From Promethearchaeota archaeon (GTDB lineage Archaea; Asgardarchaeota; Lokiarchaeia; Sigyniarchaeales; SOKP01): a stretch of DNA of 7,098 bases. The stretch lies in the NCBI GenBank assembly GCA_019057355.1, contig DXJM01000178.1:1-7098 (forward strand), read 5' to 3'. Position numbers and translations under genes: made by a program. Of the stretch, positions 5,695 through 7,098 are shown piece by piece. The notes beneath the pieces are model-generated. The model made no database searches and was not told the origin of the DNA. It was given only the letters and a program-made list of their open reading frames with translations. The first letter of the stretch is position 1. Each line of letters opens with the position of its first letter.

Positions 5695-7026
5695 TTAAGC
5701 CCTTTTTACTTTAAGCCATAATCTAAACGCTTTTGTCGGGGTTCCATGCCATATAGCGTTCTTGCCTGTAGTTTTCTCAAATTCTTTGATATCATCATCA
5801 GTATAATCAATCTTTTTCATTGATCTTGCTTTTTCTCCCAATTCTTTTCCTATAGAATCTATTTCATCTAGTGTTAATGTCTTTTCCTCTGCTATTTTAG
5901 GTTCAATGAACATTTCCTTCGATTCATCCTCATTTTTTTCTTCAAGGTCTATCTCAATCTCGTATGTCTCACCCGTAATATTACCTAAAGCACTCATGAT
6001 TTCTTCAAGATCTTGTCTCTTTCTATCAGGAATCATTTCAATTATTTTATCATCGATAGTTTCAGTTTTTCTCGCTTTTTCATATGCCTTTTTCCTTTCT
6101 AATTTTTCCTTTCGGTCTTCTTTTAATGATTGCACGATAGTACTATAATTATCTTTAAAATATTTCAAGCTCAAGTTTATTACATCTGAAGACGATTCCC
6201 ATTTATCTTCTCTAATTATCGCTTCGATCCAATAATATAATTCTAGCAATAAGTTAACGGTTATAACCTTTCCTTCCGAATAGGTTCCAATTGTCAGCCA
6301 GCGCAAGATATTAGCTATAAGAACATTATTATCAAGAGCTGTTATACCATACTCCCGCCCAAGAGATGAAAACATCGAGAGATTTCCAAACCCAACAACC
6401 TTTCCTTTATAGTAATTAACCGCGATCATAAGCGATATTTTCGGATTATCTTTTTCTTCCCAATTCTGACCATCAAAAGTTCTTGTCCAACAATTTAAAC
6501 CACTATTAAGAATTATATCTAATTTTATGTTCTCATCTGCTTCAATAAAATCTAATACTTTAAGAGAACAAGCACTTGAAAATACTACTTTCCTCACCTG
6601 TTCAGTAAGAACATGGGGTTTCAAGTTTGTTAAGATTGGACGTTTTTGAAGGTTTACATAATTCATGGAATCATTTACTTCATCAGGAACGAATTCAAAT
6701 CCAAAGTGATGAGTTAAATCGTTAAAATTAGTTCCATTAATTAGATCGCCCCCATTGGAACTGACGATCAAGAGATTTCCTCCATTTTTTACGTATTCCT
6801 TTAATACCTCTATTTCACTACCTGCCAAATTTGAATTTTTAGGCGTTGAAAGCAATATCATATCATAATTCTCCAATTTAGCTACCGATTCAAAACCTGC
6901 CTGGATTTTGCCAAGTTTATACCCTGAAGAAAATAGAAATTCAATGAATTCGGCATAACTAGGCGCTTCTAATGTTAAATTATTATTGTGTGAATAATCG
7001 AAACCAATTAATGGATTTTCGGGTAT
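5695..7026 (-). CDS. GIFT-domain protein resembling intraflagellar transport protein IFT52, with charged helical C-terminus
   Basis: Residues about 5-250 (counting AUA at 7026 as 1; 443 aa total) resemble the GIFT domain shared by IFT52 and the gliding protein GldG. Points of match with IFT52 from memory: SEIEVLKEYVKNGGNLLIV (70-88) against AEFEILKKYLDTGGDVFVM; NGGD...TNFNDLTHHFGF (91-110) against EGGE...TNINFLLEEYGI; and GKVVGFGNLSMFSS...LDNN...LRWLTIG (208-247) against GKLAVLGSCHMFSD...EENS...FQWLTTG. There is no membrane segment, unlike full GldG-type transporters, so it is probably soluble. Residues about 255-330 are Lys/Glu-rich helix with coiled-coil character. An acidic linker follows, then a compact tail with TGKNAIWHG (420-428). 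Start: TTG at 6876 would delete the first strand, while the frame stays open and domain-like (GFDYSHNNNLTLEAPSYAEF, 8-27) back to a TGA at 7035-7033. No ATG, GTG or TTG occurs in that stretch. A strong Shine-Dalgarno points to AUA at 7026. The cellular role is unknown; relatives act as protein scaffolds. Confidence 0.65.
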   Translation of the reverse strand: MPENPLIGFDYSHNNNLTLEAPSYAEFIEFLFSSGYKLGKIQAGFESVAKLENYDMILLSTPKNSNLAGSEIEVLKEYVKNGGNLLIVSSNGGDLINGTNFNDLTHHFGFEFVPDEVNDSMNYVNLQKRPILTNLKPHVLTEQVRKVVFSSACSLKVLDFIEADENIKLDIILNSGLNCWTRTFDGQNWEEKDNPKISLMIAVNYYKGKVVGFGNLSMFSSLGREYGITALDNNVLIANILRWLTIGTYSEGKVITVNLLLELYYWIEAIIREDKWESSSDVINLSLKYFKDNYSTIVQSLKEDRKEKLERKKAYEKARKTETIDDKIIEMIPDRKRQDLEEIMSALGNITGETYEIEIDLEEKNEDESKEMFIEPKIAEEKTLTLDEIDSIGKELGEKARSMKKIDYTDDDIKEFEKTTGKNAIWHGTPTKAFRLWLKVKRA

Positions 7027-7032
7027 GGATTT

Positions 7033-7042
7033 TCATCTCCTT
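7033..7042 (-). promoter_or_regulatory. Near-consensus Shine-Dalgarno deciding the GIFT-like gene start
   Basis: AAGGAGATGA on the minus strand matches 9 of 10 positions of AAGGAGGTGA, the complement of the conserved 16S rRNA 3' end. The ATG inside it (7036-7034) is probably part of the ribosome-binding site. That frame ends after 17 codons, and the ATG has no spacer from AAGGAG. Six bases after the site comes ATA (7026-7024), in frame with the GIFT domain. Confidence 0.55.
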
Positions 7043-7080
7043 ATCGTTGTTTTTTTGATTTTTATTATAAGAATTGTGTT

Positions 7081-7093
7081 TATTTATTTTATA
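7081..7093 (-). promoter_or_regulatory. TATA-like box of the GIFT-like gene
   Basis: TATAAAATAAATA on the minus strand would place transcription start near 7063, leaving a leader of about 35 nt that includes the Shine-Dalgarno. A second TATA-like TTATAATAAA at 7070-7061 would start transcription at about 7040 and cut into that site, so the outer box is preferred. The window ends at 7098, so upstream elements cannot be seen. Confidence 0.35.
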
Positions 7094-7098
7094 GTAAA

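Noticed and set aside
6874..6876. TTG at 6876 as the start of the GIFT-like gene
   Set aside because: It falls inside the domain (KLENYDMILLS), has no Shine-Dalgarno nearby, and would remove the N-terminal strand and helix that are open and domain-like upstream.
6983..7036. Short ATG-initiated frame on the minus strand (17 codons from 7036) behind the Shine-Dalgarno
   Set aside because: It ends at TAA after FTQ, its ATG abuts AAGGAG with no spacer, and it overlaps the more domain-like GIFT frame. It is kept only as a possible start if one A is an error.

Overview
The window is strongly AT-rich, densely coding, and looks archaeal, most likely from an Asgard (Lokiarchaeia-like) genome. The support is indirect. 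Several genes have TATA-like boxes about 25-30 nt before the start codon and almost no leader, while others have Shine-Dalgarno sites. There is a Trm11/Trm-G10-type RNA methyltransferase, an isoaspartate methyltransferase whose active-site segment reads TISAPH, and a soluble GIFT-domain protein that resembles eukaryotic IFT52. The lineage is an inference; no rRNA or other marker gene is present.

Layout, left to right. Minus strand: a DUF1015 protein (122-1372) with a candidate terminator beyond its end (61-120). Minus strand: a PCMT-like methyltransferase with a long helical C-terminal extension (1586-2716). A 145-bp divergent promoter region follows. Plus strand: a rhomboid intramembrane serine protease (2862-3467), ending in a hairpin plus T-tract. 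It converges on a minus-strand pair, a Trm11-like methyltransferase (4189-5592) followed 11 nt later by endonuclease III, nth (3503-4177); these two are probably co-transcribed. Minus strand at the right edge: a GIFT/IFT52-like protein (5695 to about 7026). No stretch longer than about 213 bp lacks a gene. I saw no tRNA, rRNA, CRISPR array or insertion sequence.

The genes do not form an obvious pathway. They look like archaeal housekeeping functions (base-excision repair, tRNA modification, protein repair, membrane proteolysis) next to two less understood proteins (DUF1015, GIFT). The most interesting locus is the GIFT/IFT52-like gene. Its conserved N-terminus extends about 50 codons past the first usual start codon (TTG at 6876). 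The extended frame has no ATG, GTG or TTG. A near-consensus Shine-Dalgarno points to an AUA codon, so either a very rare start codon is used or the sequence has a one-base error.
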